DNA of 46,611 nucleotides, from contig NFUO01000247.1 in assembly GCA_002197545.1 (NCBI GenBank), positions 1-46,611 on the forward strand, given 5' to 3'. This document shows positions 1 through 10,500 of this stretch, piece after piece. A program made the translations under genes and the position numbers. Under the pieces are notes generated by a model that saw only the letters and a program-made list of their open reading frames with translations, did not search any database and was not told the DNA's origin. Each line of letters opens with the position of its first letter. Position 1 is the stretch's first letter. The DNA comes from Acidobacteria subdivision 2 bacterium RH1 MAG20 (GTDB taxonomy: Bacteria; Acidobacteriota; Terriglobia; Terriglobales; Acidobacteriaceae).

Positions 1-196
1 CGGATGTGTCGGCATCGGGCTTGATGGTGACGGGGGATGGGGTGGGGGTGGTGGAGGACGGAGTCGTTGCTGCGGTTTCGTTGGCTGGGGCCGGAGTCTT
101 GTTGCAGCCGAGCGCGATCAGAAGGGCGGCGGTGAGGACGAGACAGGTGGGGAGCGGCTTGGAGATCATCGTAGTCATATTTCTCACGGTCTTCAT
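1..196 (-). CDS. Putative lipoprotein, N-terminal part (runs off the window)
   Basis: Reading leftward from ATG 196, the frame is open to the window edge. The protein starts MKTVRNMTTMISKPL, has a hydrophobic stretch, then a lipobox LIALGC (LALGC-type) with Cys about residue 36, followed by a Thr/Pro/Ala-rich linker. This is the pattern of a type II signal peptide with a low-complexity tether, so the protein is expected to be lipidated and anchored in the cell envelope. An AAAGGGAA ribosome binding site lies about 8 nt upstream of ATG 196; an internal ATG at 178 is in frame but has no better site. The function cannot be told because the mature domain lies outside the window. It is followed upstream by another small secreted protein on the same strand. 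Confidence 0.6.
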   Translation of the reverse strand, partial: MKTVRNMTTMISKPLPTCLVLTAALLIALGCNKTPAPANETAATTPSSTTPTPSPVTIKPDADTS

Positions 197-229
197 GGGT
201 CGAGTTCCCTTTCTTTCAGAAGGTGGGGG

Positions 230-607
230 CTAGCGGCGGTGGTGGTCGTAGTAGTTGCTGCGCTGATTGTTCTGGTGGACCTTGCCAACTACTGCGCCGA
301 TGCCTGCGCCTGCGGCTCCACCAATGAGGGTTCCTTTGAGGCCGCCGCCGAAGAGGGCGCCGAGGACGGCTCCGCCGCCTGCGCCAATGAGTGCTCCCTT
401 GCCGGGACCGATGCCGCCCTGATCGCGGCGGCGATCGTTGTAGTGGCGATTGTTGTCGTAATACTGGCCGCCGCGACCGCCGTTGCGGACTCCGTTATAA
501 AAGTTGGGATTTCTATTCCCGTAGTTCTGGGCGCTGGCACTGACGGGGAGGAGACTAGTGGCCAGCAGAAGAGGGGCGATGAGTATAGCCTTGCGTATCT
601 TCATCAT
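230..607 (-). CDS. Secreted glycine-zipper protein
   Basis: This 125-residue protein begins with two Met codons (607 or 604) and a clear Sec signal peptide ending near VSASA-QNYG. The mature part has an Asn/Tyr/Arg-rich, probably disordered stretch, then a glycine-zipper segment of alternating small residues (about residues 68-110: GALIGAGGGAVLGALFGGG and a second GTLIGGAAGAG block), and a His/Arg-rich tail. Glycine zippers of this kind are known from 17-kDa-antigen/OmpA-like and stress-related envelope proteins, where they insert in or associate with a membrane. No catalytic motif is visible. It lies 33 nt upstream of the partial lipoprotein on the same strand and is divergent from the gene at 790. 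No strong Shine-Dalgarno is visible. Role unknown; an envelope location is the safe inference. Confidence 0.7.
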   Translation of the reverse strand: MMKIRKAILIAPLLLATSLLPVSASAQNYGNRNPNFYNGVRNGGRGGQYYDNNRHYNDRRRDQGGIGPGKGALIGAGGGAVLGALFGGGLKGTLIGGAAGAGIGAVVGKVHQNNQRSNYYDHHRR

Positions 608-789
608 TTCGGGTTAGATGCGGATTGGATGGCCGCGCCTGGATTTTTTCGCGAACGGTCTAGGCACCTCCTCCCCCGAGGACACTTTTTTATTGCAAAG
701 TCTCCAACCCGGCTGCAAATTTACCTTGCCTCGGTGAGGAGGTTGGGGTACGGTTGGGCGTTTCTGATTTAGCCCCTTGGGAGGTTTCC

Positions 790-1347
790 ATGAAGCCGAT
801 GCTTGCTGGTTCGCTGGTATTAATTCTTGTGCTTGCTCAGGCCGCTTCGGGCCAGGAGACTCCGGCGGCGGCTCCGACTGCCTCGGCTGCTACTCCGGCG
901 ACTGCTCCTGCTTCCGCAGCAGCGGCTTCGGAGAAGTATAGGCTGGCTGAGGGGACGGATGTCGCACTGCAGTTCGCGCAGGACCTGAGTTCCTCGACAT
1001 CGTTCGAGGGAGACCCGGTGATGCTGACGCTGGTGAATGACTTAAAGGTTGGGGACGTTGTGGTGGCGAAGGCAGGTAGCAAAGCCTATGGCGAGGTGAC
1101 CAAGGCGCAGAAGTCGGGGATGATGGGCAAGCCCGGGCAGTTGGAGATCCGGCTCGACTACCTGCAGGCGAGCGACGGAAAGATCAAGCTGCGCGGCACC
1201 AGGAGCAAAGAGGGTGAGGGCAGGATCAAAGGGGCGCTGTTGGCACCGATTGGCCGGATCAAACATGGCAAGAATGTGGAGATCAAAGCGGGTGATCCGC
1301 TGCATGCCTATGTGGCGAATGACATTTTGCTGCCGCCTGTGAGTTAG
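790..1347 (+). CDS. Hypothetical secreted alanine-rich protein
   Basis: The frame is open from an earlier GTG at 754, but I choose ATG 790 because a GGGAGG ribosome binding site ends 5 nt before it and a signal peptide starts there (MKPMLAGSLVLILVLAQAASG). The mature protein of about 165 residues has an Ala/Pro/Thr-rich linker (residues 22-48), then a compact domain with GTDVALQFAQDLSS, 'GDPVMLTLVNDLKVGDVVVAKAG' type beta-rich text and a basic C-terminal half. Proteins of this layout are common in acidobacterial genomes as uncharacterised secreted proteins; the domain resembles small beta-barrel envelope proteins but I do not recognise a named family. It is a single gene, divergent from the glycine-zipper protein, with no operon partner. 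Confidence 0.7.
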   Translation: MKPMLAGSLVLILVLAQAASGQETPAAAPTASAATPATAPASAAAASEKYRLAEGTDVALQFAQDLSSSTSFEGDPVMLTLVNDLKVGDVVVAKAGSKAYGEVTKAQKSGMMGKPGQLEIRLDYLQASDGKIKLRGTRSKEGEGRIKGALLAPIGRIKHGKNVEIKAGDPLHAYVANDILLPPVS

Positions 1348-1382
1348 TGCTGTTTCTCGATTCAGCCTTACGCTTGTTTGTC

Positions 1383-1412
1383 TTGACATTTTTGTATATA
1401 CATATCTGTATA
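1383..1412 (+). promoter_or_regulatory. Candidate brnTA promoter and operator
   Basis: A perfect -35 hexamer TTGACA lies at 1383-1388. Directly after it is the perfect 10-bp palindrome TGTATATACA (1393-1402) and a further half-like TGTATA at 1407-1412. The -10 is weak (TGTATA at 18-nt spacing). BrnA-type antitoxins are known to autorepress their operon, so the palindrome between the promoter elements and brnT is a plausible BrnA operator; that assignment is inference. Confidence 0.5.
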
Positions 1413-1421
1413 GGCGGTCGC

Positions 1422-1709
1422 TTGCGATTTGAATAGGACGAAAACAAGAACCGCAGCAATTACAGAAAGCACGGAGTGTTCTTTGAGACGGCTACACTGG
1501 TCTTCGATGATCCCGATTTTGTGATGATGCGAGACCGGATTGTCGATGGCGAAGAACGATGGCAGACGATAGGGCTGGTTGAAGATGTTCTGTTGCTGCT
1601 GGTCGCGCGCACCCTGGGAGGCGAGGGTGACGAAGAGATCGCCCGGATCATTTCGGCCAGAGAGGTAACGGCACATGAAAGGAGACGCTATGAAGACAGT
1701 CAAGCATAA
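1422..1709 (+). pseudogene. brnT: BrnT-family toxin gene with in-frame amber codon
   Basis: BrnT proteins are small RelE-like ribonuclease toxins that start with an F-E-W-D motif. Here the frame read from TTG 1422 gives MRFE, then TAG at 1434-1436 exactly where the Trp codon (TGG) is expected, then DENKNRSNYRKHGV and a full-length BrnT body (VFDDPDF, VDGEERWQTIGL, IARIISAREVT, ERRRYED). One G-to-A change explains the stop. A shorter product could start at GTG 1476 (77 residues), but it would lack the N-terminal strand and the conserved RKHG segment that normally contributes to toxicity. The reading frame ends with TAA at 1707-1709, 20 nt inside brnA, as in normal brnTA operons. So this is a disarmed toxin, a sequencing error, or a truncated variant; the family call is firm, the functional status is not. 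Confidence 0.75.
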
Positions 1710-2013
1710 GGAGCCGAAGATGGTGGTCTATCGGCGCGTCCCGGGAAGCCCGCTGACAGCAAAGCAGAGAGCCAATATCGAAGAGTTGGCGCAGATGCCA
1801 GACCATGAGATTGATACATCGGACATTCCAGAGTTGCCTGCGAGCGCGTGGAAGGATGCGGTACGGGGGAAGTTCTATCGTCCGGTGAAGAAGGCGGTGA
1901 GCCTGCGATTGGATGCGGATGTGATTGCGTGGCTGAAGAAGGATGACGAGGGCTATCAGACGCGGGCGAACCGATTGCTGCGGGAGCGGATGCTGGCGGA
2001 TAAGGCTAGTTAG
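1690..2013 (+). CDS. brnA: BrnA-family antitoxin
   Basis: This 107-residue protein has the BrnA C-terminal ribbon-helix-helix signature: VKKAVSLRLDADVIAWLKK, then GYQTRANRLLRERM. Its N-terminal half (residues 1-60) is the toxin-binding part by analogy with the family. ATG 1690 is preferred over the upstream in-frame ATG at 1675 because an AAAGGAG site ends 5 nt before it. The start overlaps the end of brnT by 20 nt, so the pair is translationally linked. BrnA binds BrnT and represses the shared promoter; candidate sites are at 1393-1412. The gene looks intact although its toxin partner carries an amber codon, which is tolerable because loss of the toxin, unlike loss of the antitoxin, has no cost. 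Confidence 0.85.
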   Translation: MKTVKHKEPKMVVYRRVPGSPLTAKQRANIEELAQMPDHEIDTSDIPELPASAWKDAVRGKFYRPVKKAVSLRLDADVIAWLKKDDEGYQTRANRLLRERMLADKAS

Positions 2014-2049
2014 CGGGGTGAATCCCAGGGTTCGCGCGTGGCACGAATC

Positions 2050-2086
2050 CCCACTCATCGCGTAAGGCGAAGGTGCGATGAATGGG
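2050..2086. repeat. Dispersed repeat, module B (hairpin copy)
   Basis: Arms CCCACTCATCGC (2050-2061) and GCGATGAATGGG (2075-2086) pair with one mismatch around a 13-nt loop. The same arm type (CCCATCCATCGC / GCGATGGGTGGG) recurs at 44150-44182 and 46453-46485. It lies in the brnA to restriction-endonuclease spacer. An apparent 5' extension of the endonuclease frame (ATG 2082) starts inside this repeat and is therefore unlikely to be the true start. Confidence 0.65.
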
Positions 2087-2165
2087 TACCCATTTGATGC
2101 CACCCGCCCTCCCGCCCCATGCATTATGGTCTAGAGATATTCTTATCAAAGGTCAATACATACGA

Positions 2166-2849
2166 ATGACGCATCCCATCGCTTCGAAGAAGGCTATCGC
2201 TGACGAGATTCGGGCTCTTGCTAAGCTATTTGCAGATGCTTTGAACTCCAAAATCAGCGGAAGAGTGACCGAAATGGAGGAGGATGCAACCTCCCATTAC
2301 CTGATTTATCAGGTGCTTGGCATTTCTGACGAGGAAGGACGATTGATTGACGTCTATCAGAACAAGGGGCGATTTCTTTACAAGTACGCTGGTTCGTTTC
2401 TTGAGCAAGCAGCAAAGTTATGCTTCTTGGAACGATTTCCGGACTCGGGCTCTGTGAGGATTCAGAATTCAGTTTTGCAGAAACCAAAGACCTTTGAGAT
2501 CGACTGTCTCGTTGATAGTAAAGACGCGTTTGAAATCAAATGGAGAGATGCTACGACCGACGGCGATCACATAACAAAAGAGCATTCGCGGTTGCAGGCG
2601 GTAGCTGCAGCAGGCTACAGGCCCATTCGTATAATGTTCTACTACCCGAATAGGACGCAAGCCATCCGTATACAACAGACGCTCGAAACCCTCTATCAAG
2701 GTGTCCAGGGCGAGTATCACTACGGCGACGGCGCTTGGGAGTTTGTAAAGACATACACAGGGGTCGATTTGAAGGGCATCCTGGAACAAATAGCAGAAGA
2801 AACAAAGCAAGCGGAGAAAGCAAAACTGGCAGAAGAAGCAACGCAATGA
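2166..2849 (+). CDS. ApaLI-like type II restriction endonuclease
   Basis: A 227-residue protein with a PD-(D/E)XK nuclease core: FEID (Asp113) followed ten residues later by EIK (Glu123, Lys125) and then WRDATTDGDH, text that I recognise from the ApaLI restriction endonuclease family (ApaLI itself cuts GTGCAC). Upstream conserved segments are SHYLIYQVLG and IDVYQNKGRFLYKYAG. The C-terminal 25 residues are a charged helix. The annotated frame can be extended to ATG 2082, but those 28 residues read through an intergenic repeat; ATG 2166 (MTHPIASKKA) fits the family better. Its stop overlaps the methyltransferase start as ATGA (2846-2849). Base composition is visibly AT-richer than the flanking genes, as expected of a transferred restriction-modification unit. 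Specificity is inferred only from family resemblance. Confidence 0.75.
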   Translation: MTHPIASKKAIADEIRALAKLFADALNSKISGRVTEMEEDATSHYLIYQVLGISDEEGRLIDVYQNKGRFLYKYAGSFLEQAAKLCFLERFPDSGSVRIQNSVLQKPKTFEIDCLVDSKDAFEIKWRDATTDGDHITKEHSRLQAVAAAGYRPIRIMFYYPNRTQAIRIQQTLETLYQGVQGEYHYGDGAWEFVKTYTGVDLKGILEQIAEETKQAEKAKLAEEATQ

Positions 2850-4072
2850 ACTCGATGACACTCCATATCGGCGATTGTCTTGAGGTCATGAAGACCTTGA
2901 GTGAAAAAAGTGTTGATCTGGTATATCTCGATCCTCCCTTTCTCACTCAAAAAGCTCACCACCTTTCAACTCGAAATGGAGAAAAGTGCTATTCGTTCGA
3001 TGATCTGTGGGCGTCACACTCTGAATACGTGGGATTTCTCATGGAGCGTATTCGAGAGATGCACCGAGTTCTCAAAGACACAGGCAGCCTCTTCTTTCAT
3101 TGCAATGATCAATCATCCCATCTCGCGAGGTTTGTTCTTGATGAGATTTTTGGAGAGAAGATGTTTAGGTCAGAGATTATCTGGACATATCGCAGATGGT
3201 CTAACTCTCACAAGGGTCTACTCCCTGCCCATCAAACAATTTTTTTTTACAGCAAGACGATGGCCTTCACGTTCAATCAGCTAAATACAGATTATTCAGC
3301 TTCGACAAATATCGATCAAATTCTTCAAAAAAGAAAAAGAGATCATCGAGGGAAATCTGTCTATGCCAAAGACCACAAAGGATCTGTGATCTCAAGCGGT
3401 CCCAAGAAGGGTGTTCCGCTAAGCGATGTTTGGGAAATTCCTTATCTAAACCCAAAAGCTAACGAGCGAGTCGGGTATCCGACTCAAAAGCCTGTCCTGC
3501 TCTTAGATCGTATTTTGAGCATCTGCAGCAATCCGCAAGATACTGTCCTAGACCCATTCTGCGGTAGCGGGACAACGCTAGTTGCGGCAAAAATGAAAGA
3601 CAGACATGGCATAGGTATTGACTGCTCGGAGGATGCTATAGAGTTGACGACAAAACGACTTGCCGAACCTATTGCAACCCGCTCAAGGCTTTTAGAACGG
3701 GGCCGCGAAGACTATATGCGAGAGGATATTCAACTGCTAGAGCTTCTAAAGGGAATTGAGTTTCATGCAGTTCAACGCAACAAGGGCGTGGACGTCATTT
3801 TGAAGGAAGAGTATCGAGGAAGGTCAGTTCTTGTCAGAATTCAGCGTGAGGGCGAACCTCTGGATACTGCAGTCAGATCGCTGCGAAAAGCCGGGACTGG
3901 AAAAGGGAGGCCCCTACTGGTCATCATTGCAACAGATCCTCTTTTCCAACAGAATACGTATGGCAATGAGATTCTCGTCATTCAATCAACCACTCTAGCG
4001 CTGAAAACAGCACTTGAAGATGCGGAGCTTCGCGATAGCAGTGTACTCCCTCTTTTTCAGCGGTTCGCATAG
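2846..4072 (+). CDS. Beta-class DNA methyltransferase of the restriction-modification pair
   Basis: This 408-residue protein methylates the site of the preceding endonuclease. It has catalytic motif IV DPPF (Asp29-Phe32), a middle target-recognition part, then VGYPTQKP and the SAM-binding motif DPFCGSGTT (from about Asp236), the IV-then-I order of beta-class amino-methyltransferases; DPPF favours N6-adenine over N4-cytosine. After about residue 285 there is an extra domain of about 120 residues (GIEFHAVQRNKGVDVIL, VLVRIQREG, PLLVIIATDPLF) which looks like a nuclease-like alpha/beta fold lacking the E-x-K pair. An in-frame open stretch begins earlier, but ATG 2846 overlapping the endonuclease stop is the natural start. 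The pair is one transcription unit, convergent with gyrA. Codon use is AT-rich (for example a run of nine T at 3240-3248). Confidence 0.85.
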   Translation: MNSMTLHIGDCLEVMKTLSEKSVDLVYLDPPFLTQKAHHLSTRNGEKCYSFDDLWASHSEYVGFLMERIREMHRVLKDTGSLFFHCNDQSSHLARFVLDEIFGEKMFRSEIIWTYRRWSNSHKGLLPAHQTIFFYSKTMAFTFNQLNTDYSASTNIDQILQKRKRDHRGKSVYAKDHKGSVISSGPKKGVPLSDVWEIPYLNPKANERVGYPTQKPVLLLDRILSICSNPQDTVLDPFCGSGTTLVAAKMKDRHGIGIDCSEDAIELTTKRLAEPIATRSRLLERGREDYMREDIQLLELLKGIEFHAVQRNKGVDVILKEEYRGRSVLVRIQREGEPLDTAVRSLRKAGTGKGRPLLVIIATDPLFQQNTYGNEILVIQSTTLALKTALEDAELRDSSVLPLFQRFA

Positions 4073-4100
4073 ACCAGTGGCGTTTTGTGTAGAGGTTAAT

Positions 4101-4173
4101 AAACTGAGGCGCGGGCTAAAGCCCGCGCCTCGGTTTATCTATTGCGACTTTGCGGCACGGCTGAAGTCATGCC
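4101..4173. repeat. Palindrome doublet (GGCTTNAGCC family); may terminate both flanking genes
   Basis: First palindrome 4101-4136: 17-nt arms (AAACTGAGGCGCGGGCT / AGCCCGCGCCTCGGTTT, one T/G wobble) with a 2-nt loop. Second, imperfect, 4154-4173: GGCACGGCT / AGTCATGCC. The pair fills the convergent gap between the methyltransferase and gyrA, so the first stem could serve as a bidirectional terminator, but its core matches the palindromes at 26325, 41476, 42004 and 43224. Confidence 0.7.
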
Positions 4174-4213
4174 CTTCTGGCTTCGGCTACGGTTCTTTGA
4201 TGATGCGAACACC

Positions 4214-7054
<2,841 letters not shown>

Positions 7055-7068
7055 GGGTTTATCTATCT

Positions 7069-7074
7069 ATTATA
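7069..7074 (-). promoter_or_regulatory. Candidate gyrA -10 element close to the start codon
   Basis: On the minus strand a perfect TATAAT is followed by 14 nt and then the gyrA ATG. Initiation 6-8 nt after the hexamer would give a leader of only about 7 nt, with no Shine-Dalgarno, so gyrA may be translated from an almost leaderless mRNA. No matching -35 is visible at 16-18 nt. Confidence 0.45.
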
Positions 7075-7576
7075 GAGGGTTTGGCGGGTGGGTGTGGAGT
7101 GCCTGAAAGTGGACGGGCTGAGAGTTTGTGTGGCTTTTATTGCGAGCCAGACACTCTTTTCGGGTGAGAAAAAGGCGAGGAGAATGTTTGGCGAATAAAT
7201 TTGAAATCTCATCAAAATTATTTGACGATTCCAGGCAACTTATAGGAAGGCTCTATATCTAAGTGCTGCCAGATTCAAAGTTACGTATATCTATTATTAA
7301 TAATAATTTCCGATGAATCCTCATTCAAAAGCCATAGACGTTCTGTGTGCCCCTATTGGCAAACGCGCCTAGAAGTAGTCACATAAACCCATTTAAATCA
7401 GAGATAAAGCGGCTAAGTGGACACTTATTTTCAAATGGCATGGCAAATGCAGTTCATATGGACGGGAAAATTGGATCTTTCTGAAGCAACCCTACATTTG
7501 AATGGCGATTGCAGTCAGCGAGATTTGATGATGCTTCAACAGAGAGTTGAGCAACGGAGTAGCAACTTCAGGGGGA
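7075..7576. other. Long AT-rich spacer between gyrA and the TonB receptor
   Basis: About 500 bp without a supportable gene between divergent gyrA and the receptor. It is clearly AT-richer than its surroundings and contains the palindrome ATTATTAATAAT (7293-7304). An open frame starting at 7417 runs into the receptor gene in another frame and has no coding-like features. I see no rho-independent terminator, tRNA or riboswitch here; it probably carries the receptor promoter and a long 5' leader. Confidence 0.5.
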
Positions 7577-10500
7577 ATGATGAAGCGTATTTTGAATTGT
7601 CTGCCGCAGCTATTTGTACTGGTAATGCTATTGTCAGTTTTTGTCTCTGCGCAGCAACAGGGCGCAATCACTGGCGGTCTCAGCGGAGCCGTTACCGATT
7701 CAACGGGCGCAGTCTTGCCGGATGCTACGGTAACTTTAGTTGGGCCTCAAGGGACGCGTACTCTGACGACGGATTCCGGAGGACGTTTCGCTGCAAGCGG
7801 CCTTACGCCTGGCTATTATGATGTGACCGTCGAGAAATCAGGCTTTGCGAAGGTACAGTCCAAACACAATGAGGTTGTGGTCAACTCTTCCTCTACCCTG
7901 AACTTAAGTATGCCGGTGGGCAATGTAGGCACGACCGTCGAAGTCAATGCAACCGCAGTGTCGATCGATACGCAAGAGACTGCCGTCACGACGAACCTGA
8001 CCGATACCTTTTACAACAGCGTTCCGATGCCGCGGAACGTGTCGGCCATCTTCTATGCGGCCCCGGGGGTTGCGGCAGGCCAGGTTGCAGGTTCGGCAAA
8101 TCAGATGGGACCGGGCGCATCGAATCCTTCCATCGGTGGCGCATCGGGTCTCGAGAACCTCTATGTCGTGGACGGTGTGACGATCACCGATCAGGCTTTC
8201 GGCAGCATTGGCACTTATAACCGGTATCATGGTTCACTCGGTACCGGAATCAACCTTGCGTTCATCAAGGAAGTCGACGTCAAGACGACGGCCTTCCAGC
8301 CGGAGTATGGCAAGGCGACCGGCGGTATCGTCCAGATCGTCACCAAGTCCGGCAGCAATCAGTATCATGGCGCAATCGCGGCCTACTTCGGACCAGGCGC
8401 CTTTTATGGAGGCCGTTACCAGTTCTATCAGTTTGGCTATCAGCAGATCACTCCGTTTTCGACCCTCTCTACCCCCCAGTACGATGTCGCGGCGGAGTTT
8501 GGCGGCTACTTCCCTGGTCTCAGGGACAAGCTGTTCTTCTTCGGCGCATTCGACCCTTCGCTTACCCAGAGTATTTTGCAGCCCAATCCAAACGCTCCGG
8601 CACCATCTGTCGCGCTTGGCGCCCCGCAATACAACACGACCACTCTCAGTTGGGCAGGCAAGCTGACCTATAAATTGGGCAGTGCGACCACGTTTGAAGC
8701 GTCCAGCTTCGGCGATCCATCGAAGCATAACTCGCAACCCTTCGCGCTCGGCAGCACTGGGCTTTCCTCACTTTTCCCGGAGACGACCGCAAGCTCCTGG
8801 CAATATGGTTCGAGGGACTCCGTGGCGCGTGTCACGACCGCTCTCACGTCGTCCTGGCTGGTCGATGCGTCCTACACGTATAACTACAATCACTTCAATG
8901 AATATCCAGCTACGGCCGATTACGGCATCAACGATAAAAGCGCCAATGCATTGCCTGTAGCGGGCGCCGCGGTTAATACGGGGCTTGGTGCTTATGAGCC
9001 GTCGAAGAATGACACATACAGCATCGCTGCGAATACCTCCAAGACGTTCGGTTTCCTCGGTCAGCACACCGTATCCGTGGGATATTCCTACGACCACACG
9101 AACTTCCTTGACCAGCCTTCGAGGTCCGGACCGCTTTTTGTTATCCCGTCCGCGAATGCTGCCGGCACCCCATTGAATACGATCTTTACCAACATCCCCG
9201 CGGGAAGCGCCGGCGCAATGACGAACGCCACATTCACGGTTGCGGCAGCGAACACGGATCCGACACTGACCACGACGGACCGGACCTGCGCCCAGTGCCC
9301 GATCAACAAAAACGGCCAGAAGATTTATGCATCCATCAGCCGCGGCACCTACAAAGGTCTATCGGTGAATGCGCTTGGCCGTTATCACACGGCGTATGGC
9401 AACGATACCTACCAGATGAACCGTTTTGTCACTCTCAATCTGGGAGTTCGATGGGAGGAGCAACGGGTTGCGGGAACGGTACTGAGCTACCCCTTCACCG
9501 GAAGCTGGTCTCCCCGGTTGGGTATCAATATCGATCCGTTGGGTGACCACAAGACCAAATTGTTCTTCAACTATGGGCGCAACTACTGGGCAATGCCTCT
9601 GGATGCCGCGATCCGTCAGCTTGGCAACGAGCAGGACGACACCAGCTATGCATTTGCGCCAGTCATCAACTCCGACGGTTCCATTACCGTTATTCCCGAT
9701 TCGGCGCATACTCTGAACGGCCTGAATCGCGCGACGAACGCCGATGGGACGGTGTCGAAGTTTGGCGCTCCCAGCTTCGCCTCTTCAACCGGCGAAGGTA
9801 TTATTCCTGGGACCAAGGGAGAGTACGAGGACGAGTATGTCATAGGCGTCGAGCGCGAGCTTACTCCGTCGATCGTATTCAAGATACGCTATACCGACCG
9901 GCGTCTCGGCAGAATCATTGAGGACGTCGGTTCACAGTCTCCAGAGGGGTCGCAGATTGTTCCGAACTTCAATGGCGGCATTACGAATCCTGGCCCATCC
10001 ACCGATATTGCAGTGAATGAAAATGAAATTACCTACACGCACGCCCAGTACCTTGCAGCCAACCCTCCAGGCAGCACGACCTATCATCCGCCAGTTCCCG
10101 GCTGCACCTCGAAGAACGACACAGGCACCTTCATTGATGGCAAGAACCAGCCGGTCGGTGGCGGTTGCATCCTGAACTACCAGACTGCGGATGCCGGACC
10201 CGGGGACGGTATTCCCGACGGTTTTGTCAAGCCGGTCCGCCGCTATCAGGCGGCCGAGATCGAGGTTGACAAGAGGTTCAGCAATCACTGGCTGGCCATG
10301 GTCAACTTCCGCTGGGGCACACTCTATGGAAACTACGAGGGCGCATACCGCAATGACAATGGCCAGTCCGACCCTGGAATCAGCTCGTTGTTCGATTTCA
10401 CACCGGGCAAACTCAACCTGCTGGGCGACCAGTTTGCGAACGGAATGCTTAGCAGCGACCGTCGCACGGTTGGCAACCTGTTCTTAAGCTATAACGTTGG

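Noticed and set aside
1434..1436. Stop-codon reassignment (TAG decoded as an amino acid) because TAG appears in brnT and in the remnant at 44283
   Set aside because: TAG is the normal stop of several intact genes here (rplM, tsf, brnA, and the gene at 790), so independent mutations or decay explain the cases better.
2082..2165. Longer N terminus of the restriction endonuclease from ATG 2082
   Set aside because: The extra 28 residues are encoded by a dispersed repeat hairpin and adjoining spacer.
7417..7821. A 134-codon plus-strand frame upstream of the TonB receptor
   Set aside because: It runs into the receptor gene in a different frame, and its second half is just shadow text.
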